From assembly GCF_004348115.1 (NCBI RefSeq), contig NZ_QPFB01000001.1:2342773-2406772 (forward strand): DNA of 64,000 nucleotides. The letters run 5' to 3'. Positions within the stretch are counted from its first letter, which is position 1, and each line of letters begins with the position of its first letter. Position numbers and translations under genes: made by a program. Positions 45,622 through 55,697 of the stretch are shown in pieces. The notes below the pieces were generated by a model. The model was not told where the DNA came from. It ran no database searches and saw only the letters and a program-made list of their open reading frames with translations. The stretch is from Stenotrophomonas sp. ATCM1_4. GTDB lineage: Bacteria > Pseudomonadota > Gammaproteobacteria > Xanthomonadales > Xanthomonadaceae.

Positions 45622-46616
45622 GCGAACAGCACGCTCATGCCGGGGCGGAAACCCTCGATGGGCTGGCGCGGCCGCACCCGCACCTCGAAGCTGCGCACGT
45701 CATAACCGGACGACTGGCGGGTGCTGCGCCAGGTCGCGTAGTCACCGGCCGGGTTGATGAAGTACACCTCGAACGCGGCCTGGCGGCCGCCCAGCGCCGG
45801 AATGCTGCCCTCCACCACCGCACCGGGCTTGAGGCCATGCAACTGGTCCTCGCGCAGGTGCATGGCCACCCACATCCGGTCGATGTCCACCAGCGTGAAC
45901 ACCGGATAGCCGGCCGGCACCAGTTCGCCGATATCGGACATGCGCTTGCCCACCTCGCCGGCCTGCGGCGCGCGGCCCAGGGTCTCCTGCCGCGCGGCAT
46001 CCACCTCGGCCTTGGCCCCCTCGGCCTGGCGCACCTGCGCCAGCGCGGCCTGCTTGTCCTGCGAACGGGCACCGGCCAGGGCCAGGTCGTACTGCGCGCG
46101 CGCGGCACGGGCCAGTTCCTCCGAACTGCGCGCCTGCGCCTGCGCCTCGTCGCGCTTCTGCCGGGTCATCACGCCTTCGCGGTACAGGTTGTCCAGCCGC
46201 CGGAAAGTACTAGTGGCCAGTTCGGCGCCGGCCAGCGCGCGCCGCCAGTTGGCCTCGGCGGCACGGATGTCCTCGCTGCGTGCGCCCTCCTCCGCCTTGG
46301 CCGCCATCGCCTGCGCCGCGGCCACCACCGCCTCGGCCTGGCGCTCCTTGGCCGCCACCTCCGGGCTGTCCAGCTCGAACAGCACCTGGCCGGCGCTCAC
46401 CCGGTCGCCCTCGCGCACCCGCAGGCGCTCCAGCCGTGCGGTGACCTTGGCCGAGACATTGATGTTGTCGGCGTCGGCCATGCCCTGCACCTGGTCGCGC
46501 GGCGTGCGCAGCCCCAGCCACAGGCCGATCACGACCAGCAGCAACAACAGCACGCCACCGATGGCGAAGAGGCGGCGTTGCCGCGGGTTGGCTTCCGCCT
46601 GCAGGGAGTCGCTCAT
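45606..46616 (-). CDS. HlyD-family membrane fusion protein
   Basis: 336 residues with one N-terminal membrane helix (about 16-34: FAIGGVLLLLLVVIGLWLG). The first beta-barrel/lipoyl strand NINVSAKVTARLERLRVREG and its return half frame a helical hairpin (80-210) with many Ala, Glu and Gln; then the VDIDRMWVAMHLREDQL barrel domain. It bridges the inner-membrane permeases to the outer-membrane TolC-like channel. Overlaps the TolC gene by four bases. Confidence 0.92.
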   Translation of the reverse strand: MSDSLQAEANPRQRRLFAIGGVLLLLLVVIGLWLGLRTPRDQVQGMADADNINVSAKVTARLERLRVREGDRVSAGQVLFELDSPEVAAKERQAEAVVAAAQAMAAKAEEGARSEDIRAAEANWRRALAGAELATSTFRRLDNLYREGVMTRQKRDEAQAQARSSEELARAARAQYDLALAGARSQDKQAALAQVRQAEGAKAEVDAARQETLGRAPQAGEVGKRMSDIGELVPAGYPVFTLVDIDRMWVAMHLREDQLHGLKPGAVVEGSIPALGGRQAAFEVYFINPAGDYATWRSTRQSSGYDVRSFEVRVRPRQPIEGFRPGMSVLFAWPQG

Positions 46617-47989
46617 TCCAGCACCTTGTCCGCACGCCGGCGGAAGTCGTCAAACCGTTGCAGTTGCCCGCTCACTTCCAGCAGCTGGGCCAGCGCCACG
46701 TCGAACTGGTAGGCGGCCTGGGCGCGCTCCACCCGCGCCCCGCCCAGTGCCAGCCGCGCGTCGATCACGTCCAGCGAGGTGGCCTGCCCTTCGCGGAAGG
46801 ACAGCTCCTGCAGGCGGAGGTTCTCCTCGGCCTGGGCGATGCTGCTGTCGAGCAGGCGGAACTGCGCGCGCGCGGTGTCCAGTTCGTTCCAGGCCTTGCC
46901 GACGCCGAGCTGCAGCTGGTTCTCCACTTCGCTGATGCCGGACTGCGCCTGCTCCAGCTGCGCGCGCGCGGCGCTGACCTGCAGTGGCCGCGCGTTGGGC
47001 GAGAGGAAGGTGTAGCGCAGGCCGATCCCGAACGCCCAGTCGGCGTCGGTCAGCAGTGCATCGCGGCGGCGCAGGTCGTACTGGCCGAACAGGTACAGCT
47101 GCGGCTTGAGCTTGGCCTGTTGCACGCGCACGCCCTGCTCGGCTTGCGCCGCCAGCGCACGCATGCGGTCGACCTGCGGATGGCGCTGCAGCGCGCTGCG
47201 CTCGAATTCCTCGCGCGTGCCGAGCGGTGCGCTGATGACGAACAGCGGCGAGCTCGTGCCCACCGTGCCGCCACTGCGCAGCAGGGTTGCCAGCGCCTGC
47301 TGCAGCGTGGCCAGGTCGTTGACCGCCTTCTGGTACTCGCGCTCGGCCTTGTCGCGCGCGACGTTGGCCTGCAGCCGTTGCGCCTTGGTGGCGAAGCCCT
47401 CGCGCTCGAGCTTCTGCGCGTCCTGCAGGTGGCGCTCCAGGCCATCGCGCACCTCGCGCCGCACCTGCACCGCCTGCTCCGCCAGCTGCTGGCCGAAGTA
47501 GGCCTGCACCAGCTGCAGCGACAACGATTGCCGCTGCGCCTCGCGCTCGGCCTGCGCCATCGTGGTGGCAGCCTGCGCGGCCTGCTGGGCGGCGGGAATC
47601 AACCCGCCGCTGTACAGCGGCAGCGTCGCGGTGATGATCGGCCGGGTGCGCCAGTCCCGCTCCACGAACTCCAGTGGGGACTCGATGCCGAATGCCTCGG
47701 CCACCGGCGCCAGCGAGCCCAGCGGCAGGTTGAGGGTCTTCTGGAACTGCATGCGACGCACGTCACCGGTGATCTCCGGCAAGCGCAGGTAATGGGTGGC
47801 GTCCTGCAGGTCCTGCTTGTTGCGCACCCCGGCCTGGGCCGCGGCCAGGGCATCGGAAACCTGCTCCAGCCGCTCGCGGGCCTGCTCGAAGCTCAGCGCC
47901 GGCACATCCGCTGCCAGGGCGGCCGGTGCCAGCCACGCACAGGCCATCGCCAGGCAGATCCTTATCGTTACCGGCTGTTTCGCTGCCAC
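46613..47989 (-). CDS. TolC-family outer-membrane efflux channel
   Basis: 458 residues from the GTG at 47989, preceded by AGGGAG (eight bases upstream) and giving a proper signal peptide (residues 1-27, RICLAMACAWLAPAALAADV). An ATG at 48043 would add 18 residues before it. Two repeated OEP domains with heptad-like coiled coils: LSFEQARERLEQVSDALAAA, LQLVQAYFGQQLAEQAVQVR, and the second half ending ALAQLLEVSGQLQRFDDFRR. It is the outer-membrane part of the exporter with HlyD and two permeases. Confidence 0.9.
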   Translation of the reverse strand: MAAKQPVTIRICLAMACAWLAPAALAADVPALSFEQARERLEQVSDALAAAQAGVRNKQDLQDATHYLRLPEITGDVRRMQFQKTLNLPLGSLAPVAEAFGIESPLEFVERDWRTRPIITATLPLYSGGLIPAAQQAAQAATTMAQAEREAQRQSLSLQLVQAYFGQQLAEQAVQVRREVRDGLERHLQDAQKLEREGFATKAQRLQANVARDKAEREYQKAVNDLATLQQALATLLRSGGTVGTSSPLFVISAPLGTREEFERSALQRHPQVDRMRALAAQAEQGVRVQQAKLKPQLYLFGQYDLRRRDALLTDADWAFGIGLRYTFLSPNARPLQVSAARAQLEQAQSGISEVENQLQLGVGKAWNELDTARAQFRLLDSSIAQAEENLRLQELSFREGQATSLDVIDARLALGGARVERAQAAYQFDVALAQLLEVSGQLQRFDDFRRRADKVLE

Positions 47990-48064
47990 CCGGACACTCC
48001 CTGTTTCCACAGCTGGCGCCAGCATAGCTGGCTGTCCAGTCATGAAAAAGGCAAGACGGGCGGT

Positions 48065-48867
48065 TCAGGCCACCCGCGCCAGCCCGGCCGCCCCGGGCAG
48101 GCAGGCCAGGCTGTTGCCGGCATGGTCGAGCAGGCGCAGGCTGCCGTCATGGTCCTCGGCCAGCGCGGTCAGGCTCTCGACCCAGTCGCCATCGTTGGCG
48201 TAGACCAGCCCGTCACGCTCGACCAGCGCGGCGCGGTGGATGTGCCCGCAGACGATGCCGTCCAGGCCGCGCCGCCGCACGTCGTCCAGGCCGGCCTGCA
48301 CGAACCGCTCGATGTAGCGCTCGGCCGCGCCGCTCTGGCGCTTGAGGAACTCCGACAGCGACCAATACCGCAGCCCCAGCCGCTGCCGCAGCTGGTTGAG
48401 CAGGCGGTTGCCGGTGAGGATGCGGTAGTACAGCCAGTCGCCGAAGCGCTCCTGCAGGCCCCCGAAATGGGTGCCCCGTCGTAGTCGTCGCCGTGCACCA
48501 CCAGCAGCCGGCGACCATCGGCGGTGACATGGATGGCGCGGCGGCGCACCTGCATGGCCGGCAGCATCAGCCCGCAGGTACGGCGCAGCGGCGCGTCATG
48601 GTTGCCGGGGATGTAGATGATCTCAGTGCCGGCCCGGCGCAGCGCGTGCAGCGCCTCGATCACGTCATTGTGGGCAGGTCGCCAGCTGGCGCGTTTGTGC
48701 GACAACCACCACAGGTCGACGATGTCGCCGACCAGGTACAACCGTTCGCAGCGCAGGGCACCGAGGAAACGGGCCAGCTCGGCGGCATGGCAATGCCGTG
48801 CACCCAGGTGGGTGTCGGAGATGAACACGGTGCGGCGGTGCGGTTGCAGCACCCGGGGCGCGTTCAC
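48065..48867 (-). pseudogene. LpxH-like UDP-2,3-diacylglucosamine diphosphatase, frameshifted
   Basis: The gene starts at a GTG (48867-48865) overlapping the stop of the upstream acyltransferase gene. The first frame carries the calcineurin-like metallophosphoesterase motifs TVFISDTHLGARH, LYLVGDIVDLWW, IYIPGNHDAPL and LLVVHGDDYDG. After a run of four C on the plus strand (48474-48477, four G in the coding sense) the family-like sequence moves to another frame: THFGGLQERFGDWLYY ... GLDGIVCGHIHRAAL ... ANDGDWVES, ending at 48065. One extra G in this run would restore a protein of about 267 residues. As written, the product would lose the GHxH metal site. It may be a real frameshift, a phase-variable tract or a sequencing error. 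Confidence 0.85.
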
Positions 48868-50576
48868 GCCATCGCCCCGGCGTCGCGCAGGTAGCGCTTG
48901 CGCTTGTTGGGGCGGATCGCCTGCAGGTCGACCTCGATCAGGCCGTCGATGGCGTCGCTGAAGTCCGGGTCCACCCCGAATGCCAGGAACCGCGCCCCGC
49001 CCGGTTCGCACAGGTCGATGTACTGGCGGTACAGGGTCGGCACGCTGGTGCCCAAGGCCGCCAGGTTGGCCTTGAGCACCTCGAACGCCGGCGTGGCATC
49101 CATCTCGCCGAAGCTCGGCGGCGCGGCGAAGTACTGGAACGGTCGGTTGGATTCGACCAGGCCCGCGCCGGCGCCGTAATAGCGCTGGTAGTAGGCCACC
49201 AGCTGCTCGCGCGCGGCCAGCGGCAGCGCGGCGCTGATCGACACCGCGCCAAACAGGTAACGGATGCCCGGCTGGCGCTGCAGGTAGGCGCCGATGCCCT
49301 GCCACAGGTAGTCCAGGCTGCGGCTGCCCCAGTAATCGGGCACCACGAAGCTGCGGCCCAGCTCCATGCCTTCGGCGATGCGGGGGATGGCATCGTCGGA
49401 GTAACGGAACAGGCTGGCCGTGTACAGGCCTAGCAGGCCGTTGCGGGCCAGCGCGGTGGCACCGCGCATGATCCGGTAGGCCCCTGCGATGCGCTGCACC
49501 GCCGCGTCCCAGACCACAATGTGCGGGTAATGCGGGTCGTAGTCATCCAGGTCACGGCTGCGCCCGGTGCCCTCGCCGACCTGGCGGAAGGTCAGCTCGC
49601 GCAGCCGGCCCAGCTCCAGCAGCAGCGGCGAACCGGCCGCGCAACGCGCCAGCCGGATCTGCTTGCCGTCGCTGGTCTGGCCGAGCAGTTCGGCCGCTTC
49701 CAGGGCCTGCGCCACCACATCGGCATCGATGGCGTCGGCCAGTGGCTCGGGGCCGGCCTCCGCCATGCGGGGGGCCAGCGGCGCCTCGCCCAGGGCGTAC
49801 AGCGCGCGGCGGACCTGTTCCAGTTGCTGCGCCGGGTCGCCGTCGCTGCCCAGCAGCATCGGCTGTCCCACCTGCAGGCGCAGCGGCCGGCCACGGCGGG
49901 CGAACATCTCCCGCGCCAGCAGCGCGGTGCCGGCCGGCTTGAACACGGCCGAGGCGCCATAGAACAGCGCCGAGTTGCGCGCCTGTACCCGTACCGGCAG
50001 CACCGGTGCCTGGCAGGCCCGGGCGAAACGGACGAACCCCCGGTTCCAGCGACCATCGCGGATGCCCTGCAGCGACAACCGCGACACCTCGCCGGCCGGG
50101 AACACGATCACGCACTGTTCTGCCTCCAGTGCCTGCTCGATGGCCTGCAGGCTGGCGCGCTGCGCCCGTCCGCCCAGGATCCGCACCGGCAGCAGCAGCT
50201 CGCGCAGCGGCTCCAGCGCCAGCAGCATGTCGTTGGCGATGATCCGCACGTCGCGGCGAACCTTGCCCACCGCGTCCAGCAGCGCCAGCGCATCCAGCGC
50301 GCCGGAGGGGTGGTTGGCCACGATCAGCAGCCGCCCGCTGGCCGGGATCCGGGCCAGTGCGGCGGCGTCGACCGTGTAGCCGGCCTGCAGGAACGCCAGC
50401 GCGGCGCTGACGAAGTCGAAGCCGTGCTGATCGGCGCTGCGCGCCAGGAAGGCGTCCATCCGGTCAAACCCCGACCAGCGCCCCACCGTGCGCAGCAACG
50501 GCCGCGCCAGGTGGCCGCGCCGGCCACGGAACCAATCGGGATAGCGCTGCTGCAGGCGGTGCTCGATCTGTTGCAT
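48864..50576 (-). CDS. Bifunctional PlsC acyltransferase-GNAT fusion (OlsF-like)
   Basis: 570 residues. The N-terminal part is an acyltransferase: LLIVANHPSGALDALALLDA (NHPxGxLD form of the HX4D motif), FPAGEVSRLSLQGI (FPEGT-like) and PVLPVRVQARNSALF. The C-terminal part (about 290-560) is a hemolysin/OlsB-like GNAT domain: IRLARCAAGSPLLLELGRLR, DLDDYDPHYPHIVVWDAAVQ and FVVPDYWGSRSLDYLWQGIG. This order, O-acyltransferase then N-acyltransferase, is that of OlsF, which makes ornithine lipids in some bacteria. It could instead make another acyl-amino-acid lipid. The partner phosphoesterase gene overlaps by four bases. Confidence 0.82.
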   Translation of the reverse strand: MQQIEHRLQQRYPDWFRGRRGHLARPLLRTVGRWSGFDRMDAFLARSADQHGFDFVSAALAFLQAGYTVDAAALARIPASGRLLIVANHPSGALDALALLDAVGKVRRDVRIIANDMLLALEPLRELLLPVRILGGRAQRASLQAIEQALEAEQCVIVFPAGEVSRLSLQGIRDGRWNRGFVRFARACQAPVLPVRVQARNSALFYGASAVFKPAGTALLAREMFARRGRPLRLQVGQPMLLGSDGDPAQQLEQVRRALYALGEAPLAPRMAEAGPEPLADAIDADVVAQALEAAELLGQTSDGKQIRLARCAAGSPLLLELGRLRELTFRQVGEGTGRSRDLDDYDPHYPHIVVWDAAVQRIAGAYRIMRGATALARNGLLGLYTASLFRYSDDAIPRIAEGMELGRSFVVPDYWGSRSLDYLWQGIGAYLQRQPGIRYLFGAVSISAALPLAAREQLVAYYQRYYGAGAGLVESNRPFQYFAAPPSFGEMDATPAFEVLKANLAALGTSVPTLYRQYIDLCEPGGARFLAFGVDPDFSDAIDGLIEVDLQAIRPNKRKRYLRDAGAMA

Positions 50577-50720
50577 GGGGATACCCCGACGGCCCTGTTG
50601 GCCGGCAGCCTGCGCCCGCCAGAAGGCAGGCCGGTTGCGGTTTTGCGGCAGTTCGATGACCCCGGCTTAACCGTATGGCAACGGCGCCCCCTGCACTATT
50701 CCCCCCCGGCCCCGAGCGTG

Positions 50721-50726
50721 TATCAT
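50721..50726 (+). promoter_or_regulatory. -10-like hexamer upstream of metK
   Basis: TATCAT lies 41 bases before the metK start. The 5' leader between (50727-50766) has no riboswitch I can recognise. Upstream, 50577-50720 is gene-free. Confidence 0.4.
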
Positions 50727-50766
50727 TCGCGGCTATCTTTTCATCCGCATACAGGGATACAAGCTC

Positions 50767-52002
<1,236 letters not shown>

Positions 52003-52030
52003 GCGCGACCGGCATCGCCCGTTGCACCCC

Positions 52031-52061
52031 GACGGGCCGCGCAAGCGGCCCGTCGTCGTTT
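52031..52061 (+). terminator. Terminator of metK
   Basis: GACGGGCCGC (52031-52040) and GCGGCCCGTC (52045-52054) pair around GCAA, followed by GTCGTTT, about 30 bases after the metK stop. Confidence 0.75.
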
Positions 52062-52129
52062 GCGCAGTTGCCCTTGCAATGCCGCCATCACCGCGCCCAC
52101 GATGGCTGGCATTCACAAGGAGCGTTGGC

Positions 52130-53344
52130 ATGTTGCAGGCATTGATCGGCAAGCTGTTCAAGGACAAACCCGACCCGGACCGCTTCGCCGGGAAATTCAT
52201 GGATGCCGTCCGCGCCAACGGCTACCCGCATCCGCTGGAGTACGAGTCGGATACCTTCCGCATCCGCCACGCCAACGGCTCCTACTTCAATCTTCACAAT
52301 GCCTACCAGGCGTACCTCAATGCCCCGCGCGGCCAGCAGCGCAAGGCCCTGCTGGCCTTCAGCGGCCTGCTCGGCATCCATGAGGACGACGAGGCGATGA
52401 CGTTGGAGCAGGCGCGCCCGCTGCTGCGTCCGCTGATCCGCAGCATCACCCAGCTGGAGGAGATCACCCTGCACCATGCCGAGCAGGAGGGCTGGAATGC
52501 ACCGCCGCAGCGCCTGCAGTACCGCCGCCTGAGCGAGGAATGCGTGGAACTGCTGGCCGTCGACCACCCCGACCATACCGCCACCCTCACCCAGGGCCCA
52601 CCGGAGGAGTGGGGCATCAGCTTCGACGAGGCGTTGGTCATCGCCCGCACCAACCTGCGCCAGAGCCCGGACGAACCCTTCGTCGAGGTGGCCCCCGGCC
52701 TCTACCAGGCCGCCTGGGGCGACGCCTACGACAGCAGCCGCGCCCTGCTGCCGGACCTGCTGCACCGCGTGCCGGTCGCCGGCCTGCCGGTGTTCATGCT
52801 CGCCACCCGCGACATGCTGCTGGTTGCTGGCGAAGGTGACCTGCGCGCGCAGGCGGCGATGCTGGAACTGGCCGGCCAGGCATTCGCCGACGGCCGCGTG
52901 ATCTCCTGGGAAGTGCTGCGCTATGACGATGGCCAGTTGCATCCGCACGTGCTGGCCGACCCTGCGTTGCGCGAGCGGCAACGGCAGCTGCGGCTGGAAC
53001 TGGACGGCGATGCCTACGCCATGCAGAAGCAACTGCTCGACCGCGTGCACCAGGCCCACGACGAGGATGTGTTCGTGGCCAATTTCATGGTCCACAGCGA
53101 GGAGCGGCATTCGCTGTGCGCCTGGACCGAAGGGGTGGCCAGCTCGCTGCCGCGCACCGACCGCATCGTGCTGGTGATGCCGGTCAACGAGGACGATGCG
53201 CACACGCTGGTCGTGGACTGGGAGCAGGCCCAGCCGCTGATCGGCCACCTGCTGCAGCAGGACAACCGCCACCTGCACCCGCCCCGCTACCTCACCCTGG
53301 GCTTCCCGGACGCCGAAACGCGCGCCCGCTTGCAGCCGCTCTGA
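52130..53344 (+). CDS. DUF1444-like protein
   Basis: 404 residues from the ATG at 52130, with AAGGAG eight bases upstream; a longer frame from 52022 lacks a ribosome site. The protein has a two-lobe layout: N-terminal helical domain (1-110: FAGKFMDAVRANGYPHPLEY) and a larger alpha/beta part with DEALVIARTNLRQSPDEPFV, GDAYDSSRALLPDLLHRVPV and LVMPVNEDDAHTLVVDWEQA. This resembles the DUF1444/YtpQ family found widely without a known role. It has no signal peptide or membrane helix. Confidence 0.75.
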   Translation: MLQALIGKLFKDKPDPDRFAGKFMDAVRANGYPHPLEYESDTFRIRHANGSYFNLHNAYQAYLNAPRGQQRKALLAFSGLLGIHEDDEAMTLEQARPLLRPLIRSITQLEEITLHHAEQEGWNAPPQRLQYRRLSEECVELLAVDHPDHTATLTQGPPEEWGISFDEALVIARTNLRQSPDEPFVEVAPGLYQAAWGDAYDSSRALLPDLLHRVPVAGLPVFMLATRDMLLVAGEGDLRAQAAMLELAGQAFADGRVISWEVLRYDDGQLHPHVLADPALRERQRQLRLELDGDAYAMQKQLLDRVHQAHDEDVFVANFMVHSEERHSLCAWTEGVASSLPRTDRIVLVMPVNEDDAHTLVVDWEQAQPLIGHLLQQDNRHLHPPRYLTLGFPDAETRARLQPL

Positions 53345-53395
53345 CTCGCTCACCGGATGCTCCTCCCACCCCGGCGATGCACTACCATCGCCGCC

Positions 53396-54019
53396 ATGGG
53401 GAAAGAAGACCGCAGACCAATCGCCGCCCGTTCCACCGGCTGGGCCCAGGCCCTGAGCGCCGCGTTGGCACGCTCCTCCGTCACGCCGAACCAGATTTCG
53501 GTACTGAGCATCTTCTTCGCCGTGATCGGCGCGGTGGGATTGCTGGCCGCGCCCAGCCTGCTCGGCCTGGTCGCCTGCATCATCGGCGTGCAGCTGCGCC
53601 TGGTCTGCAACCTGCTCGATGGCATGGTCGCCATGGAAGGCGGCAAACAGACCCCGACCGGGGCGCTGTACAACGAATACCCGGACCGGATCGCCGATTC
53701 GCTGCTGATCGTCGCGCTCGGCTACGCCGCCGGCATGCCCTGGCTGGGCTGGCTGGGCGCACTGCTCGCCGCGCTTACCGCCTATGTGCGGCTGTCCGGG
53801 GCCAGCCTTGGCCTGCCGCAGGACTTCCGTGGCCCGATGGCCAAGCAGCACCGCATGTTCGTGCTGACCCTGGCCTGCGTGGCGGCGATCATCGAGCAAT
53901 GGGTCAGCCACACCGGCTACGCCCTGCAGGTGGCCGCCGTGGTGATCGCCGCCGGCGCGCTGCTGACCTGCATCACCCGCACCCGCGCGATCGCCGCGCA
54001 ACTGAAGGCAAGGTCCTGA
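53396..54019 (+). CDS. CDP-alcohol phosphatidyltransferase-family protein, variant active site
   Basis: 207 residues from the ATG at 53396 (MGKEDRR). Five or six membrane helices. The family signature DGxxAR(x8)G(x3)D(x3)D appears as DGMVAM, then GALYNEYPDRIAD, so Arg is replaced by Met and the first of the last acidic residues by Asn. Such changes occur in the YnbA-like branch. It likely condenses a CDP-diacylglycerol with an alcohol, but its substrate is open. Its stop shares one base with the start of the PlsC-like gene (TGATG). Confidence 0.85.
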   Translation: MGKEDRRPIAARSTGWAQALSAALARSSVTPNQISVLSIFFAVIGAVGLLAAPSLLGLVACIIGVQLRLVCNLLDGMVAMEGGKQTPTGALYNEYPDRIADSLLIVALGYAAGMPWLGWLGALLAALTAYVRLSGASLGLPQDFRGPMAKQHRMFVLTLACVAAIIEQWVSHTGYALQVAAVVIAAGALLTCITRTRAIAAQLKARS

Positions 54020-54612
54020 TGCTCTCCAGCCTGCTGGTCGCCGCCGTCAAGGTCTTCATCGGTGCCTACCCGCGTTGGGTCGGCAGCCGCCCCAACGACA
54101 CCCAGCGAATCTACTTCGCCAACCATTCCAGCCACCTGGACACGGTGGCGCTGTGGTCAGCGCTGCCGCCAGCCCAGCGCGAGCACACCCGCCCGGTCGC
54201 CGCCCGCGACTACTGGAGCAAGGGCATTCGCAAGGTCATCGCCGACAGGGGCTTCAACGCCGTGCTGATCGAGCGCGACCGCAACAAGGTCGAGGGCGAC
54301 CCGCTGCAGCCGCTGTACGACGCGCTGGACGGCGGGGCTTCGCTGATCATCTTCCCGGAAGGCACCCGCAACCACGAACCGATGCCACAGCCGTTCAAGG
54401 CCGGCCTGTTCCACCTGGCCCAGCACTACCCGCACGTGGAGCTGGTGCCGGTGTACCTGGACAACGCACGCCGCGCCCTGCCCAAGGGCAGCCTGGTGCC
54501 GGTGCCGCTGGTATGCACGGCGCGCTTCGGCCCGTCGCTCAACCGCATCCCCGATGAAGACAAGGCGCAGTTCCTGCAACGCGCCCGGCAGGCCGTGGTG
54601 GATCTGGCATGA
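54019..54612 (+). CDS. PlsC-like lysophospholipid acyltransferase
   Basis: 197 residues. IYFANHSSHLDTVALWSALP has the NHx4D catalytic motif; FNAVLIERDRNKVEGDPLQP and SLIIFPEGTRNHEPMPQPFK hold the FPEGTR block and surrounding site. One N-terminal hydrophobic stretch would anchor it. It is the middle of a three-gene operon with the CDP-alcohol transferase upstream and CdsA-like downstream. Confidence 0.9.
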   Translation: MLSSLLVAAVKVFIGAYPRWVGSRPNDTQRIYFANHSSHLDTVALWSALPPAQREHTRPVAARDYWSKGIRKVIADRGFNAVLIERDRNKVEGDPLQPLYDALDGGASLIIFPEGTRNHEPMPQPFKAGLFHLAQHYPHVELVPVYLDNARRALPKGSLVPVPLVCTARFGPSLNRIPDEDKAQFLQRARQAVVDLA

Positions 54613-55592
54613 ACAACGTATTCCAGCAATTGCCCCTGGGCAGCTTTCTGCAGCAGGCCATCGAGCGTGCACCGCCCAAGTTCTGGTGGATGATCGGCGG
54701 CGTGTTCGGGGTGCTGGTGCTGGCCAGCCTGATCGGCTTCATCATCGGCCGCTTCAAGTCCGGCTCGGTGGTGGACAACCTCAACGCCCGCATCCGTGCC
54801 TGGTGGGTGATGGCCGCGGTGCTGTTGTTCTGCTTCGTGCTGGGCAAGATCGCCACGCTGGTGTTCTTCGGCCTGCTCTCGTTCTTCGCGCTGCGCGAGT
54901 TCATCTCGCTCACCCCGACCCGGCGCGGCGACCACCTGGCACTGTGCCTGTGTTTCTACATCGCCATCCCGCTGCAGTACTGGTTGATCGGCATCGACTG
55001 GTACGGCCTGTTCGTGATGTGCATCCCGGTGTACGGCTTCCTGACCCTGCCGGCGGTATCGGCGCTGTCCGGCGACACCGAGAACTTCCTGGAGCGCAAC
55101 ACCAAGATCCAGTGGGGCGTGATGCTCACCGTGTTCTGCCTGAGCCATGCGCCGGCGCTGATGCTGCTGCGCATCCCCGGCTACGAAGGGCAGAACCTGA
55201 TGCTGCTGTTCTACCTGCTGCTGGTGGTCCAGCTCAGCGACGTGCTGCAGTACGTGTTCGGCAAACTGTTCGGCAAACACCTGCTGGCCCCGCAGGTCAG
55301 CCCGTCCAAGACCGTCGAAGGCCTGGTCGGGGGCGGCCTGGCGGCCACCGGCGTGGGCGCGGCGCTGTACTGGATCACCCCGTTCTCGCCGCTGCAGTCC
55401 GCGGCGCTGTCGCTGCTGATCGTGGTCTGCGGCTTCCTCGGCGGCCTGGCGCTGTCGGCGGTCAAGCGCAGCCTCGGTGCCAAGGACTGGGGCGAGATGA
55501 TCGAGGGCCACGGCGGCATCCTGGACCGGCTGGATTCGGTGGTGTTCTCCGCACCGGTGTTCTTCCACGTGGTGCGCTACAACTTCCAGTAA
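54609..55592 (+). CDS. Phosphatidate cytidylyltransferase (CdsA/YnbB-like)
   Basis: 327 residues overlapping the PlsC-like gene by four bases. Seven or eight membrane helices. The C-terminal signature SAVKRSLGAKDWGEMIEGHG then GILDRLDSVVFSAPVFF is the CDS signature (K-R-x-x-x-x-K-D ... D-R-x-D). It makes CDP-diacylglycerol from phosphatidate and CTP. The closest arrangement I know is ynbAB of E. coli, whose lipid product is not settled. A housekeeping cdsA is probably elsewhere in the chromosome. Confidence 0.92.
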   Translation: MNNVFQQLPLGSFLQQAIERAPPKFWWMIGGVFGVLVLASLIGFIIGRFKSGSVVDNLNARIRAWWVMAAVLLFCFVLGKIATLVFFGLLSFFALREFISLTPTRRGDHLALCLCFYIAIPLQYWLIGIDWYGLFVMCIPVYGFLTLPAVSALSGDTENFLERNTKIQWGVMLTVFCLSHAPALMLLRIPGYEGQNLMLLFYLLLVVQLSDVLQYVFGKLFGKHLLAPQVSPSKTVEGLVGGGLAATGVGAALYWITPFSPLQSAALSLLIVVCGFLGGLALSAVKRSLGAKDWGEMIEGHGGILDRLDSVVFSAPVFFHVVRYNFQ

Positions 55593-55697
55593 ACGGCGGC
55601 CACGCCATCGCCGCTGCCGCACCGGCACGGGGAACGGCCCCTACCCCCTTCACCCGCAAGGGAGTAGCCTGCGGCTCCCGCCGTCGCAGCCAGCGCC

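Noticed and set aside
43349-50576. The whole minus-strand stretch as one horizontally acquired export and lipid island
   Set aside because: GC content and codon use look the same as in flanking core genes, and there is no integrase, tRNA or direct repeat at the borders.
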